Shown: positions 24,901-37,000 of the stretch, piece after piece
Position numbering within the stretch: the first letter of the stretch is position 1
Layout of the letters: the number at the start of each line of letters is the position of its first letter
Assembly (NCBI GenBank): GCA_009869945.1
Contig: WIXG01000117.1
Location: 62,001 to 126,000 of the forward strand
Length of the DNA: 64,000 nt
Origin: Mesaphorura yosii
Taxonomy: Eukaryota > Arthropoda > Collembola > Poduromorpha > Tullbergiidae
Direction of reading: 5' to 3'
Translations under genes and position numbers: made by a program
Notes under the pieces: generated by a model
What the model saw: only the letters and a program-made list of their open reading frames with translations
What the model was told of the DNA's origin: nothing
Database searches by the model: none

Positions 24901-27082
24901 TATTAAGATTTCTCCACAAGCAAATACCAACTCTGAACTTGGCAATTGATTACCTTTTGCAGCACTCAGCGAAATTCCACGTTACCATTTATTAGCATTT
25001 CGTTTCTCCGCATATTTTAAGCCTTTCTATTTCAAGTACCTTCTTTCCATTCATTTCTGAACCAAGTTTCTGGTGCTTTTCTAATTATTAAAGCACGGAC
25101 GTCTCAACCGCAGCAGAAAGCCACGATGTCTGGTTGTGCTTTAAAATGCCGTGCTGTCTTGAATGACATTCTTATTCGGTGAGTCTTTTTCCAACGCCTG
25201 CTCGTTTGGGTTTAGCTTCCATTGGCTGCCTTACATAACTATTAATTTCGGTAATTACTGGTCTGAAATTGCTGAATGCAGTTAGACCATAAGCTCAACC
25301 TCCCGTGTCTTAATTATGTGCGCTGTCATCTTTTCATCGCCGTAATAATTATGGTCTTAATTTCGTAATAAGTCATTCCTGTCCATCGTTGCGTTGTTTA
25401 TTATAAGCAACCAAGTACATTGTCTGCCGAAGTAGGATTTAACGGAATCTCGCGTCGGTCTCCTCGTCATTGTTACTTGCAGGTTGCAATTGCAGATTAC
25501 TGACCTTAACAAAACAAAGCCTACTGAAACACTTCAAGACGAAGTTTTCACAAAAGCGTCTCACTGACTTACCTGTGCGATTGAAATTCATATTCTCAGC
25601 CAACAACCCAGAACTGTTATCTTCTTATTGTCTTTTTCGTGAATCCGTCACGGTACAGAATTTTAAAATGTGCACTATTGTACTACGGTTAATCCTTGTA
25701 CAAGGAAATTCGTACCATGATAATAACTTTGTTATGTATTGGAGGCAAAACAGAATGGTTGTTGAATTTCATACCAGTTCGAATGGTGTGGATCGTTTAT
25801 CATGCTCATTGCCCTTAAATAATTCCCTCTAACGTATTTCGTGTGTGTGTTTCGTGGCAATTTGACATTGGCATACGCTTGCAATTTATAATGAAAACAA
25901 AAAATTCTAAAGTAAAGCAGGTTGCAAGATATAAGCGCAGATGCAGATCTCAAGAAAACGAAGATGCGACTTTTACCCTTTTCTTGTAAAAAGTACGTGC
26001 TACAATGTACCGCATGTAAAAGTTTAGTTTATGCTAATTGGAGTTTCGGGACGCAGCAGTAGTGAGTTGTTCTACAACATGGTGAGTCTGATCTGGGCTT
26101 CCATTTCACGTCGTACAGCATTGTAAATCACATGCGGTCTTAACTCATCTTTTGTACTCTTTGATCATTTCCCTCAAATTATTGAGTTGTTGCTGTTAGC
26201 TTGCAGCCTCTTGCTGCTAGCTCACGAATAATTATACGCAGCAAATGAATTTTTTCTTACTCCCATTTTCCTTTTTGCTGCTTCAGGTTTTGCATCGGTG
26301 GATTGATTTATGCATGTGCCGGTGAACTTTGGGTTTAACAATGCAAAGATCAGATATGTGAATGAGAATTCGGTCTGCTGAGGAATACTTTTCGTAGTTG
26401 TGCACGATTCTTGAATGAATGCTAGCCGCACTAGTAATAAAGCATTTTCAAGCCGTTTTATTGATTCACACGAAATACGTGACAGAAACTGCCCAATTTA
26501 AAATCTCTGCATTGTCTTGCACACATCGAACCAGCCTCACGTTTTATTGCGATCAATTTGTATCTTGTATGAGAATATTTTTCGAGAAAACTAGATTATA
26601 AATTGCCAAACTGCAATCGCCTTTTAACGAGCACAGACTTACGACATTTGATTGCAAATGAGCGGCTCTGAAATCCAATTACAGGCGAAAGTGGTAATGA
26701 GGGGTTTATGGGCTCATCTTTAACGATCTTGGCAATTTGTGAGAGTTCGCAGTAAGCACAGCTAATTGCTCGTGTCTATCACAAAGGAGTTCAAGGAAGG
26801 AGAATTCACTCGCTTGTTGTTTGTGCTATTATTGTCATTTTCAACACTAACCAAATGCTCTTTTCTGTCTCGCAGGTAGACTTGGAACACCAACGAGAAG
26901 TGTCAAAACACGAAGGGATGGCTCTAGCTCAACTTTGGGGGTGTTCATTTATCGAGACATCTGCGAAACTTCGGACGAACGTGAATGATGTGTTTGCAGA
27001 AGTAGTTCGCGAAATGAATTGTCGACCTACGAAGAATAAGAAATCCTATTGTTGTCACTGTTCCTCTTGTACCATCCTGTGA
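9940..27082 (+). CDS. Rap2: Ras-related GTPase Rap2
   Basis: Two coding exons (9940-10290 and 26876-27082) encode about 185 residues, matching the family's 183 or so. Seen in order: P-loop GSGGVGKS (residues 10-17), switch [13 protein letters not shown] with the Rap2-type Phe at position 39, switch [12 protein letters not shown] with Thr in place of Ras Gln61 (a Rap hallmark giving low intrinsic GTP hydrolysis), guanine-specificity NKVD across the splice junction, and ETSAK. The tail [10 protein letters not shown] has a CaaX box ending in Leu, predicting geranylgeranylation, plus extra cysteines for palmitoylation as in Rap2. Rap2 acts at plasma and recycling-endosome membranes, in known systems through TNIK/MINK-type kinases, controlling adhesion and neurite shape. 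The start is chosen because the protein aligns from residue 1 ([13 protein letters not shown]). The intron is 16,585 bp, far longer than others here. No lesions. Confidence 0.97.
10291..26875 (+). other. Giant intron of Rap2
   Basis: Donor AAG|GTAAGT and acceptor CGCAG|GT are canonical. The 16.6 kb interior is AT-rich and unique in appearance, with frequent TAAT/ATTA words and short simple-sequence patches. Open frames of up to about 150 codons occur on both strands and overlap one another. None shows a recognisable domain, conserved splice chain or coding-like composition, so I annotate no nested gene. Regulatory elements are likely but cannot be placed by eye. Confidence 0.75.
12252..12273 (+). 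repeat. G-rich tract, potential G-quadruplex
   Basis: Twelve consecutive G followed by CGGGCGGGCGG gives at least four G3 runs with one-base spacers, the classical quadruplex pattern. It stands out in AT-rich intron sequence. The run length is error-prone in sequencing. Confidence 0.7.
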
Positions 27083-27684
27083 CCCTTTTCTAAAGTACAT
27101 TTTATTTTTGGTTCTCGTTTTTAAGCTTACGCGACCGGTATTCACGACTTTGCAAATGTCAGCGTTCCTGTTACTCGCTCGTGACGTTCATTTATAAAAA
27201 AATGTCGCTTTCGTTACATTTTGAAATTGATTTAGATTGACTACCCGCATTTCAGCGCAATATCTGACGGAAGGAATTCAACCATATTGGCTTTCTTTCA
27301 ACAAGGCAGTGACTTGAAAAATGAAGGACTTTACATTTTCAGAGACTCGATGAAAAAGTTGCTTACAAATCTTCCCTTTGAAGAATTGGCATCGACTGAA
27401 AATGTGTGCCCGGTTTTTAACAAATCATGAAACAGAAAAACTTCTTGTACGTTTTCTGAAAAGTGCAATTCGTAAATTTCGAATAATCAAATACCTTTAA
27501 CGTTACTTTGATCTGTTAATAATGAGTTTGTAATTTGTCAAGCAAAAAACACGAAAATCCGAACTGCCTTTGTTTCTAAATTTTTCAAACGTGAATCAAA
27601 ATAATAATTCAAGTCGATTTAAGTTATATTATCATTAATTTGGATGAATGTGAGTCTTTGAGAATGTCAGTATGCGACAATAAA
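27083..27684 (+). other. Rap2 3' UTR with polyadenylation signal
   Basis: From the Rap2 stop to an AATAAA at 27679-27684. No coding frame of note. The end is inferred from the hexamer only. Confidence 0.5.
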
Positions 27685-29015
27685 AAACTTGTAGTCAGTA
27701 ATCAGATTCTGACTTCTGAGTTAAAGAGGAACGTGCACATTTGCTTACTCCGCTACTTCACTTTCCTTTGATATTGCCATAATTCATTAGGGTCAATAAT
27801 TAATTGTAATATTGTAAATTCCAACAAAGACATGAAATTGTAGATACTTCATGGAAAACATTGCCTATTATAAAGCTACAACTACATTTAACAATATCGT
27901 AGAATTAAGCAAAATGCAGTATAATTGTTGCATTGAAATACCGCTAAAATTTACCAAGATGCCAGTTTTGTCTGAACCATATTGACGACGACTCTTGTTA
28001 ATGTTAAAGTAGACGCTGAGAGGCAAATTAAGTCACATAATTGTAATTACAATTGCGATTGCAAGTGAAGGAGCTAATCTAAGACGGTAGCATAAACTTG
28101 TGTCTTGAATTTTTATAGATTTTGCCAAAATACAAACTAATAATGCTGGATTTCAATTAGGAAACGTTAATCTTTGATATGAGCAGGCATTTCAGACTGT
28201 GCCGTAGCGATTGTCAGTGAATCGCTGCACTGCACTGTTTGACAAGTCATTTTTGTACGTGTGAGCGATTGCGATTGCGTTGCTAATTTATTATTGTCGT
28301 ACATGATTCGTGTGATCTACCTTGTAACAATGCTATATCATATGATCAATGTAGCCGCGATGTAATTTGCATGAGTAGTTAGGATTAAAAGCAAACCAGC
28401 GACACAAATATTTATGACGATATTTTGATAACTAAATACGAAAGGAGTCTATATTGTTGTACAAAGCAAAAGCTGAAAATTTATTGGTATCACGCGCTTA
28501 AAGCTACAAAATGCCCCGTTTCATTTAACTTTGTGTAAATTGTCCATACTAATTTGTTGCGACTACGTTTTAAACCCAGCCTGGTGTCGATCATCGCATG
28601 CAAATTTTATTTCTTGAGTTAATGCATTTCTTCCTGTATCTAATTTCCGTTCTGTTCTACGTTGCCAGTCGCCGTACTTGTTTAATGTAGACGTGTATTT
28701 ATTATTGAGTACCAGTAATTTGTAAGTTACAGTTATAAGTAAAGAAACTACTGACTACTATGCTACTACAATTAATACGGTGTCACATATTCAGAGGCAA
28801 AGATTATACAGATGTATGAATATCTCAAATGCATATTTGTTGTCAGACTGATGATTGAACGATTATTAAAGTGAACTAAAACTTGATACGACCGACCTGC
28901 AAGAAAGAAACGTGGTATTCGTATTTATTTAATTTCTGGTCAAATAGGTAAGAGTAGGAGTCATTATGAAGGTGCATAAGAAAATATTCCGTATCCGGAC
29001 TCCGAATTTCGGAGC
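27685..29015. other. Intergenic region between Rap2 and TAF6 3' ends
   Basis: AT-rich, non-coding 1.3 kb between convergent genes. A minus-strand AATAAA at 28924-28929, about 90 bp past the TAF6 stop, is the likely TAF6 polyadenylation signal. Nothing else is supported. Confidence 0.5.
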
Positions 29016-31059
29016 CTACATTTTAACTTGATTAATTACAACTTTTTGCACAGGAGTAGTTTGTCCCTGAATAGCGGTTCCTGCCTGAGCATATGTTCTT
29101 TGGATAATGTTTGGACCTTGAATCACTTGGCTGCCGCCAGCACTAAGAGTACGTTGCACAGCTGCAGGCCCTCCTGAACTCGGACTTGGGTTTGCAGCGC
29201 CCTGCTTTAATTCTTGAGATCGTAGTGCGGCCACAGCAGTATACAATGGAGGTCCAAGATATCCAAACTCGGCTGTGTAAGCATCCAGAATATCCGGCGG
29301 GTCTCGAGTAGTTTTAAGAACAGGGGCTACAAGTTTCTGCAGAAAATCGAACGACATATAAGAAAACGCGCTGTGCAGTTAAAACCAGAGAATTGACTTA
29401 CCACTATGAGTTGTTTAATTTTAATCGCCGAAGTTTTGTCTGTTTGCGAATGACCAACTCCTTCAATACAAAATTCTAACTTGGTGCCGATGTCTTTAAC
29501 TTTGGGCACGATTAATACACGGATCACATCTGGACCCAATTCACCAAGGCCAGTGATTGCTCCGTAAACAGAGGACAATGGAACTTTCTGCGTCAAGGCA
29601 TTACAAAATATTTGGGTTACGCGAACTTGGATATTGTTCGTGGTTGTGGTGAAGTTCTTGCATATTTGTGCCATCAGTTTCGCAGCAAAATCTCGAAGCG
29701 CCCAGTGATTGTCAGCTTCAGGCCGGGTGCAAAGCTGCTTACTGACTATACATGTTGCAACACTCGGAATGAGTTCATGAAGCTGGATCAGAATGACAAA
29801 ATAAGCAACATTAATCATTAATATTTAGTGAAAATGATGCGCAGTGAAGATATGAGTCATGAGCGGGCCTTACATATCTCTCCAAATATATAGTTTGGTT
29901 TTCCAGTAGGCCTTTAACCATTCTCATTAAATAAATTAAGAGTGCCAGGTTAAACTGAACAACATTCACTCGAACACCTTCCGAAATAAATGTGCACAAC
30001 TTGGGGACAAGTTCAAACAATCCAGGATCATTCGTCAAGCTTCCCAATGCCTCCTGGAAGAGTGAAAAAAGTAATTCATAATTCATGGTTCTAAACTCTG
30101 AAGCAATTGAATAATTACCGTTCTTCGGTTTTCATCCGATCCGACGCATGCTTCTGTAATCTCTTTGTAATAAAGCTGTTGTTCCACGGATAATTCGTGT
30201 GTTGCCAATTGTTTAATAAACACTTGTTCTGCAGTTTTAAATTTGATAGGTTTTCCAACCGCAGGAGATAGTCTGGAATCTGGAAGTTGGGTACTAGGGC
30301 CGGTTTTTAACTTTCTGGACGGGTCCACGCTATCGACTCTTTGCTGATCCTTTGACACTAGTGGTGGGTTTTCTGGCACTGCCGGCATAACTCCCTCGAT
30401 AGCCATCCAATGGGCCCTGAAACACAATGACATTCCATGAAGTAAATAAAGACATGGTACATGACCTCGACACGGTCTCGATTTCATGAATTGGGATGCG
30501 ATGAGATGACCCACTATCTGGCACACGTACCTAAGTGATGGCTCCAGTGGGACCTTTGGGAATTGTACGGTAAGAAACTCGGTCATGTCCTGGTCCTTTT
30601 CCTCGATAAAATGCAGCTCGCGTCCTCCCCCACTGGCAAACCTAAATGGTAGTCCATCACCAGCTTGGAATCCGTATATCGGCTGCAAAAAATGACTTCA
30701 ATTAGTACCTAAATATAACAATCAAGACTGAAATAGCTTGCAAAACTCACTTCAATATTCTTGACTTTGAGTGAGGCGTCCATATCCTGCGACGACAGCG
30801 TTGTCCTCTTTCCTTGATCCATGAATTTCAACGCATCTTGCACAATCACTTTAAGGCGATACGTGATGTCTTCAGCAAGTTCTTTCGCAGCTTCGTCAGT
30901 TAAATTTGACACACCGACAGTCTCAGCCATAGCTTTCACAGTGTCGACATAAATAGTGGATGACCCAATGGTGGACGAGGTGATTTTGGCAGATGGAGTG
31001 AATGGTGACGCCGCAGGCCCATGGTGTCCACCCGGAACTTGTTGACTCTTTTCCGCCAT
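29016..31059 (-). CDS. Taf6: Transcription initiation factor TFIID subunit 6
   Basis: Six minus-strand exons (31059-30751, 30682-30531, 30416-30119, 30053-29874, 29782-29402, 29336-29016) join in frame to 546 residues. The N-terminal histone fold is clear ([40 protein letters not shown], then [20 protein letters not shown]). It is the H4-like fold that pairs with TAF9 in TFIID and SAGA-type complexes. The diagnostic TAF6 block [17 protein letters not shown] with [12 protein letters not shown] follows, then [19 protein letters not shown], and the C-terminal HEAT-repeat domain ([73 protein letters not shown]). A short Gln/Ser-rich tail ends the protein. The protein works in the nucleus in RNA polymerase II pre-initiation. 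At 546 residues it is somewhat shorter than the human protein because of the compact tail. No lesions. Confidence 0.97.
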
Positions 31060-34000
31060 GTCGAGTTATTCTTCCGAGCTCCTGGGGAACGAAAACAGTA
31101 CCGTAAGAGATCCACCGACGGCGACGATGGGGCCTCACTCCATGAATTGAGCCTGAAATACGAGAGTCCAATACATGCAGGACCGATGACAGCAATTACA
31201 AGCAGTGCAATGCAACCGAAAGTGAAGTGTGTCGGCGTTCCAATTTGCACCTGACTTCCCCGAGAATCTCAATTAACGAAGTACACTTCTAGAATTCCAA
31301 TTAAAAGTTAATTGAGGTGCCACTGCCCGTTGTAGTTATCCTTCTTTCGTCCGGCCTCGATAGCAGGACGAGAGTAGAAGCACACTTTCAACATGCCCGC
31401 GTTGAGTGATTTCATGCCAATAGTTTACATCAAGGATAGCGAATATAGGATGGGATGAAACCAAAGTTGCACACCGGGTCTTCAAACACAACACAACGGA
31501 GAGACACGTTGTGAATTGTGAATCGTCACCGGGAAGCCGACTCTCGCACAACGGTAGCCAACAAATCGGACACTGATTATTGATTAAGAACTGGGTTGAT
31601 TGAGGGAGGAGAATTTAGCATTGTCGACGGCGCTCTCTGGAAAGCGAAATATTTTTAATTTTGGAGTTTTAATTTAATTCCTCGCGCATGTGTCCAAGAA
31701 TTTTGCGTGTGAAAGCCCTGCACTCATGATCACGCTCGAGCCTTAAAAATCGATGCAGTTTTTCAACGTGACTTGAAAACGAATGGAATATTAAGTTTAA
31801 GATTTGGAAGTCGTGCTTGATGCAATATGAAAATTTGATGATCCTGACACGCTACAGCCCGTATAGGTTCTTGACCAGAAGGTTCAAGCAAAGTCTACCA
31901 GGTGTAAGCTGCAATGCAATTTTTCGTTTTGGCAAACCGGTCAGTGCATCCGTCCACAATCCACTGTGACTTACGGGATTGTCTGGATCATAACACAGCA
32001 ACCGTAAGGAATAAGGATACACCAGTCATCCGCACTAAACCGGTAAAAGCACAGTAAATTGGAATTTGTAAATGCACAAAATTGAACGTCATTCGAATGT
32101 CATCATTAACGAATTTATTCAAATGTTTGAATTATAAAGACGTGTGAGTTTTTTTGGATTCCTAACAAGACGATCATGCCGTGACAAAGATTTGCTCGTA
32201 ATTTTGCAAGGCGTATTTTGAGTTTTATGTTGCACTCATTCATTTTACGCCGGTAGCGTGGCATGTGCACCAGGGTTGATGCTCGGAGGTTCTGCATTCG
32301 CCAATCTTGTTCGCATTGCGTAATCTATCCTTCTACGGCTGTATACTCATCTCATCACCACCACAATGTTAAACGTTGCCAGTACAAATTGAGCCTGATG
32401 GCTCAGGCTCAGGGTGCAACTGTTCGTTCACGTCTTCGTTTTACGTACTGATGTCTAGTTGTTCTTTATACATCTCGTCTATTATTTGCTTGCGGTGGGT
32501 ACAATAATCTCATCTGCTCGCTGTTTGCCTTTTGGATGATACAAAACAAGTCAACCCTACCAAACCTGTATTAGCATTGGTGGAATAATTTTTCGTCGGT
32601 TTCGGCACTTCTCTCCTTCCGTTGTGAGCGTGGAGTGCACTCACAAGGTAAACGTACAGTGTAAAAACTGCATTGACTATTGACTGACCTGACTGCGAGT
32701 CTGCAGCAGGGAAAAGCGTAGACCATACTTCATACTGTAGACTCAAAGTAGACAGAGAAACCCGAAGAAATACTTTCTCGGTTTGCTTCGTTCCGACTTC
32801 CGTATTCCCAGTCTGGAATTCTGCTACTTTTCCTAGTGAGTGTGTAAATACAGTTGTATCGTTCGCTTCCCGAAATAGGATACTATATAGCCGAATTTGT
32901 AGTGACTGGGATCGACTCGATCAACGAAACGAGAATTCTGGAGATCTAGTTCTAGTGCTTGTACCGAAGACAAGACTGATGATCTGTTGTCGTCTGTCTG
33001 TCTGTTTGGATTCTGCATTGCGTTCAATTCAAATGAATTGAGGTGAGGATTCAGACTCCGGAAGAGGTTATTAGGAGTGGAAAGAACGGTTCGTTCAAAT
33101 TGACGTGTCGAGTTTGGAGTCCAGCCGTGCTGCACAAAGTTACACAACGCAGTATCGAACAAATAAATTGACATTTAGTTCCTTCCGTAGTGCCGTCGCT
33201 GTCACCTTCACCGTTACTGTGAAATTGATGGACTTGTGCACCTACGTCAGAGAAGTTTAGCCGCGGTAAATATTTTATGAGTTCAGACGAGATTGACTAG
33301 ATTGGTTCGAGAGACGAATCAGTGGAATTGTGATTAATAATAAATTGGTCCAACGAAAAGTTCCACTTAAAGAGGATAAGGAACGAGGATGACAGAAGAT
33401 ACACGAGATGACAAGACTTCCAAAGCTTCCACTTAGCTAGTCAGACGGTAAGTAAAGTCGGATTTAGCCATTTCTCTTATTGTGCTGCATAATTTAGCAG
33501 CTCAACTTTCAATTTTGCACTCGCTTTTTGGATCAAATCAAGTCAGCAGTCATTCAGTGTCAGTTTGGGTAGTTGTTTTGTTCAATACTTTGTGACCGGT
33601 AATATTTTGTACTGCTGAAGCGCGAGTTAATTATTGGTGCTCTTGAACTGGCTTTGGCTCTAGAGTTGATCGTGATTGCTTGCAAAATAATGCTACGTAA
33701 GGAAATACAACATTAGCAAAGTGAGATGCCGTGCCTGTGCGAATATTTTTATTTACACTTCGAATTTTTTCACGTCATGTCGTGTTTATGTTTACCCAAA
33801 TTCAAAGGCAAGAATTTAATTATTTGGTTAATGGGAAGTGGTAAATGAAAAGTCCGGTTAACAATATTTTGGCCATGATCCATTGGCACCCAAATGCCAT
33901 GTTCTGAAGTTCGTGTGACAAAGCGGTCACGCACAAACTATGAAAATGTGATATATCAGAGCTAATAGTAATGATGACGCTGTGCTTTCAAAGTGCAAGT

Positions 34001-37000
34001 GGCAAGTAGACATGCTAGTCCTACTAGTACAAACTTCATTAACTGTTAACCTTGATATTGGCGCAGCTACTTTAATAGCTCATTAGCTGCTCCGTGGCAT
34101 CACGGGTTTACGCAATAGTGTGAATTGTGAAACGAACTAGATTTTTTTTGCACGTTTAGCTTATGAAGAGCATCGTTTCAGTAAATTGTCAGGAGATTCA
34201 ATAAAAGATGCGAATTGAGTTGATGTGAGAGCTGGGGGCCGAAAATAGTACCAAAGTGAATGGCACCATCTTACCCATCACCCCAGTTGCTGGAACGGAA
34301 ACTGTTACTGAAGTTGATTACCGTGAAAGACCTGAAAGAGAGTTCAGAGCGAGCAGAAAATATGCCAGTTGTGCAAATTCAAAGCTTTGCAATTGGCGTA
34401 ATTTCTGTTCCAAAGATGTAGTTTCAAAATATTCATGTCTCATTTTTGTGACTCACCCTTCTTCCATGTCCTTCCATTTCAACTATTTCAGATTTGCCAT
34501 CTCTCAGATCTCAGATGCCTTCCTTCTTAGGTTCATTAGTCATCATGAAATCATCGATCGCATTCTAGGCTCAACACATGAGCATACATTAGGTAGGAAC
34601 TTTGGGTGGAAATGATCAAATGAGGTAGCACAACAAAAACGTATTAACGTGCAAGCATCGCCAAAAGGATTATAAAGAACATCTGCTCAACTGCTCACTT
34701 TCTGTGGGTAAACTTTTAAACCTCAGCGAGGACAAAGGAAACTAGTTTAAAATTATAATGACACGGAATCGACATTAATGAAGTCTACAACTGAAACTTT
34801 GCTACTTCCCTTTGCAAACGCAAGTTAACTAGATTACTGGACCGTGAAATGAGCAGATTTCGGCCGTAAATATTTGCCAAATTGCCAATAATAACTTCAT
34901 TAAAATTAGGAGAGCTGCCGTAAGCGTCGACCGAACAGGAGCAGGAATTGCGATCTGCAGAAGAGCTTCATTAAGAGATTCAAAACCTTATCTTCATTCT
35001 CATAAACATTTTCATTCTTCATGGCATCAGAAGCGCAATCTTTGACCCAGGAGTTAGTCAACCGGACGGGGACGATGAACGACAGACAAGGCATCAGCAT
35101 ATTCTTACAACATTGACAACATGTCAGATTTCTGCAATATAAACATGACCCGTGATCCGGAGAACGAATGTTCGAAAGCAATCAAAGTTTGCGCACACAA
35201 GAACAGGGAGCTTTGAGCATACCAAACATAACTTGTCCAATTAAGAAGAGTCGCTTTGCGATGACTAAATTGGACATCATTCCTACGAAAATACACAAAT
35301 TATGTCTACAGCCGGCCTGTATTAGGGAATGATTAGATAAGGTTGGTTTAAGATCCAAGTACAAATGCTGCATTATGCATGTAGATATTTATTACTTCGG
35401 AGTCACAAGAACCATCGAACTCACTAGAGTCTTGCTTGTAAGTGGTTGAACTCGTGGAATTCTTCGTAGGTTGTCAGTCGTCTCGTTGAGATGAGTACGC
35501 GAGTGCCGTAGTGCCTAGATGAAATGAATACGGGTGAAATTGTACCCATGTACCATGGTTGTGTAGCACATTTGCTTTACCGCATGAATCCAGCCCGTAG
35601 CCAACATGCGGATTACTTGAAACTTCTGTTCTGTTTCTTGTCTTACATCAGCTATAAATGGTAATTGGATTCTCCTCAGTATTTAATTTCACAAGACTCT
35701 AAAAGGGCAAGTCTGCAAGTCGCAAGTGTGCATAATCCCAACTGAATTTCTTGCGATTCTTGCCGTTTGCTGCGTTTTGGTATCGAACGTGGGAGCCGGA
35801 ATTTCATCGTCATATTGAGTTACATAATGCCCACGATTCAAAGTAACATTATATTAACTAACGTCTTTGTTTTATTTTCACGGCGGTTCTTAGAATTGCC
35901 ATTGTTGCTTTTACTTGACTTCCCTTTTCACCGTCGTCTTTTCTTGAAGGTTTTGCGATTGCCTTTGCGTAATGCGTAGGCTTGCACGCTCATTGGGACT
36001 AATGAACTTATCACGTATCAAGTTTCTGTCGATACCGAAAATCAGGTTCTTTGTTTACGTCCATATATTGTAGTTGCAGATGCATCATTGTTTATAAAAT
36101 GGCAAAGCAAGATTGCAACTTGCATCTTGCAACTCGTACACTACAGCAGGCGAGACATGGAACTGACCTTTTCTTTTGGTTATGCCCGTGCGCTGCGCAC
36201 TTTCGTCCACCTCGTCCAAACATCAAAGGAATTTTTCAATTAGCAAGTTTAGTTTTATACGATCGTGTTCGTGATGTTCTTGCTTCCATCAAATAAAAGT
36301 TGTGCGTGGTAATGGAAAGACGCGTGTCGTAAGTCGTAAAAGAAAGGCAAGGCAAGGTTCTGGCATCCTGGCTTGGATTGCTGTTTCTATTTTATTGCAT
36401 TACGAAAGAACAAAGAATGAGATGTGACTTGAAATTTAAAAACCAATTGCTACACTCTAGAACCCGCAGAGTGAGTGGCTTAATGCGAATTGACTTCAGA
36501 GAAAGCAAGGAATTTGATTTCCTGTGCTATATTTCATGTCCTGTATTGTAACTTTCTCCGACTCGCATGCTAATCTTTCGTGCTCCATGCAAGTTGACAT
36601 TAATTTGTGACTAATGGGACTTTTAGCCTGGTACATGGCTTGCATGTTTCCTTCGAGAATGAGTTTTATTCCAAAATTGCGCTTTTCTTCCCATTTCTCT
36701 GCACCCAGCACAGCAGGCTATAAACCTTTTAATGAGCCCTGTATTAATAAAACAGTGTGTTATGGCTTTAGTGCTAATTTGTGGCTATTCTTCTCAATGA
36801 AAAGCATTCCATGAATCACCACATGCCGAGGTTCGGCTTCTTCAGCTTACTTCGTAACCGTACTTACAGCTATCACGTTAAATCTATACGTTAATCATTT
36901 GCTTCCGGTCCGCGCTGTTTTAGCGAGGTCGGAGACCCACTGAGAGACTGAAGCAGCCAGCGCGCATTTTGCATTGCAGAATAAAATTTCTATTTTTCAA

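Noticed and set aside
10291-26875. Many open frames of 60-154 codons inside the Rap2 intron, for example around 20203-21344 and 21557-21997
   Set aside because: They overlap on both strands, several lack an ATG start, and none shows a domain, membrane pattern or splice chain. Chance frames are expected in 16 kb.
34906-35373. Cys-rich overlapping frames on the minus strand between TAF6 and EFA6
   Set aside because: No continuous splice chain or recognised Cys spacing; the frames mutually overlap.
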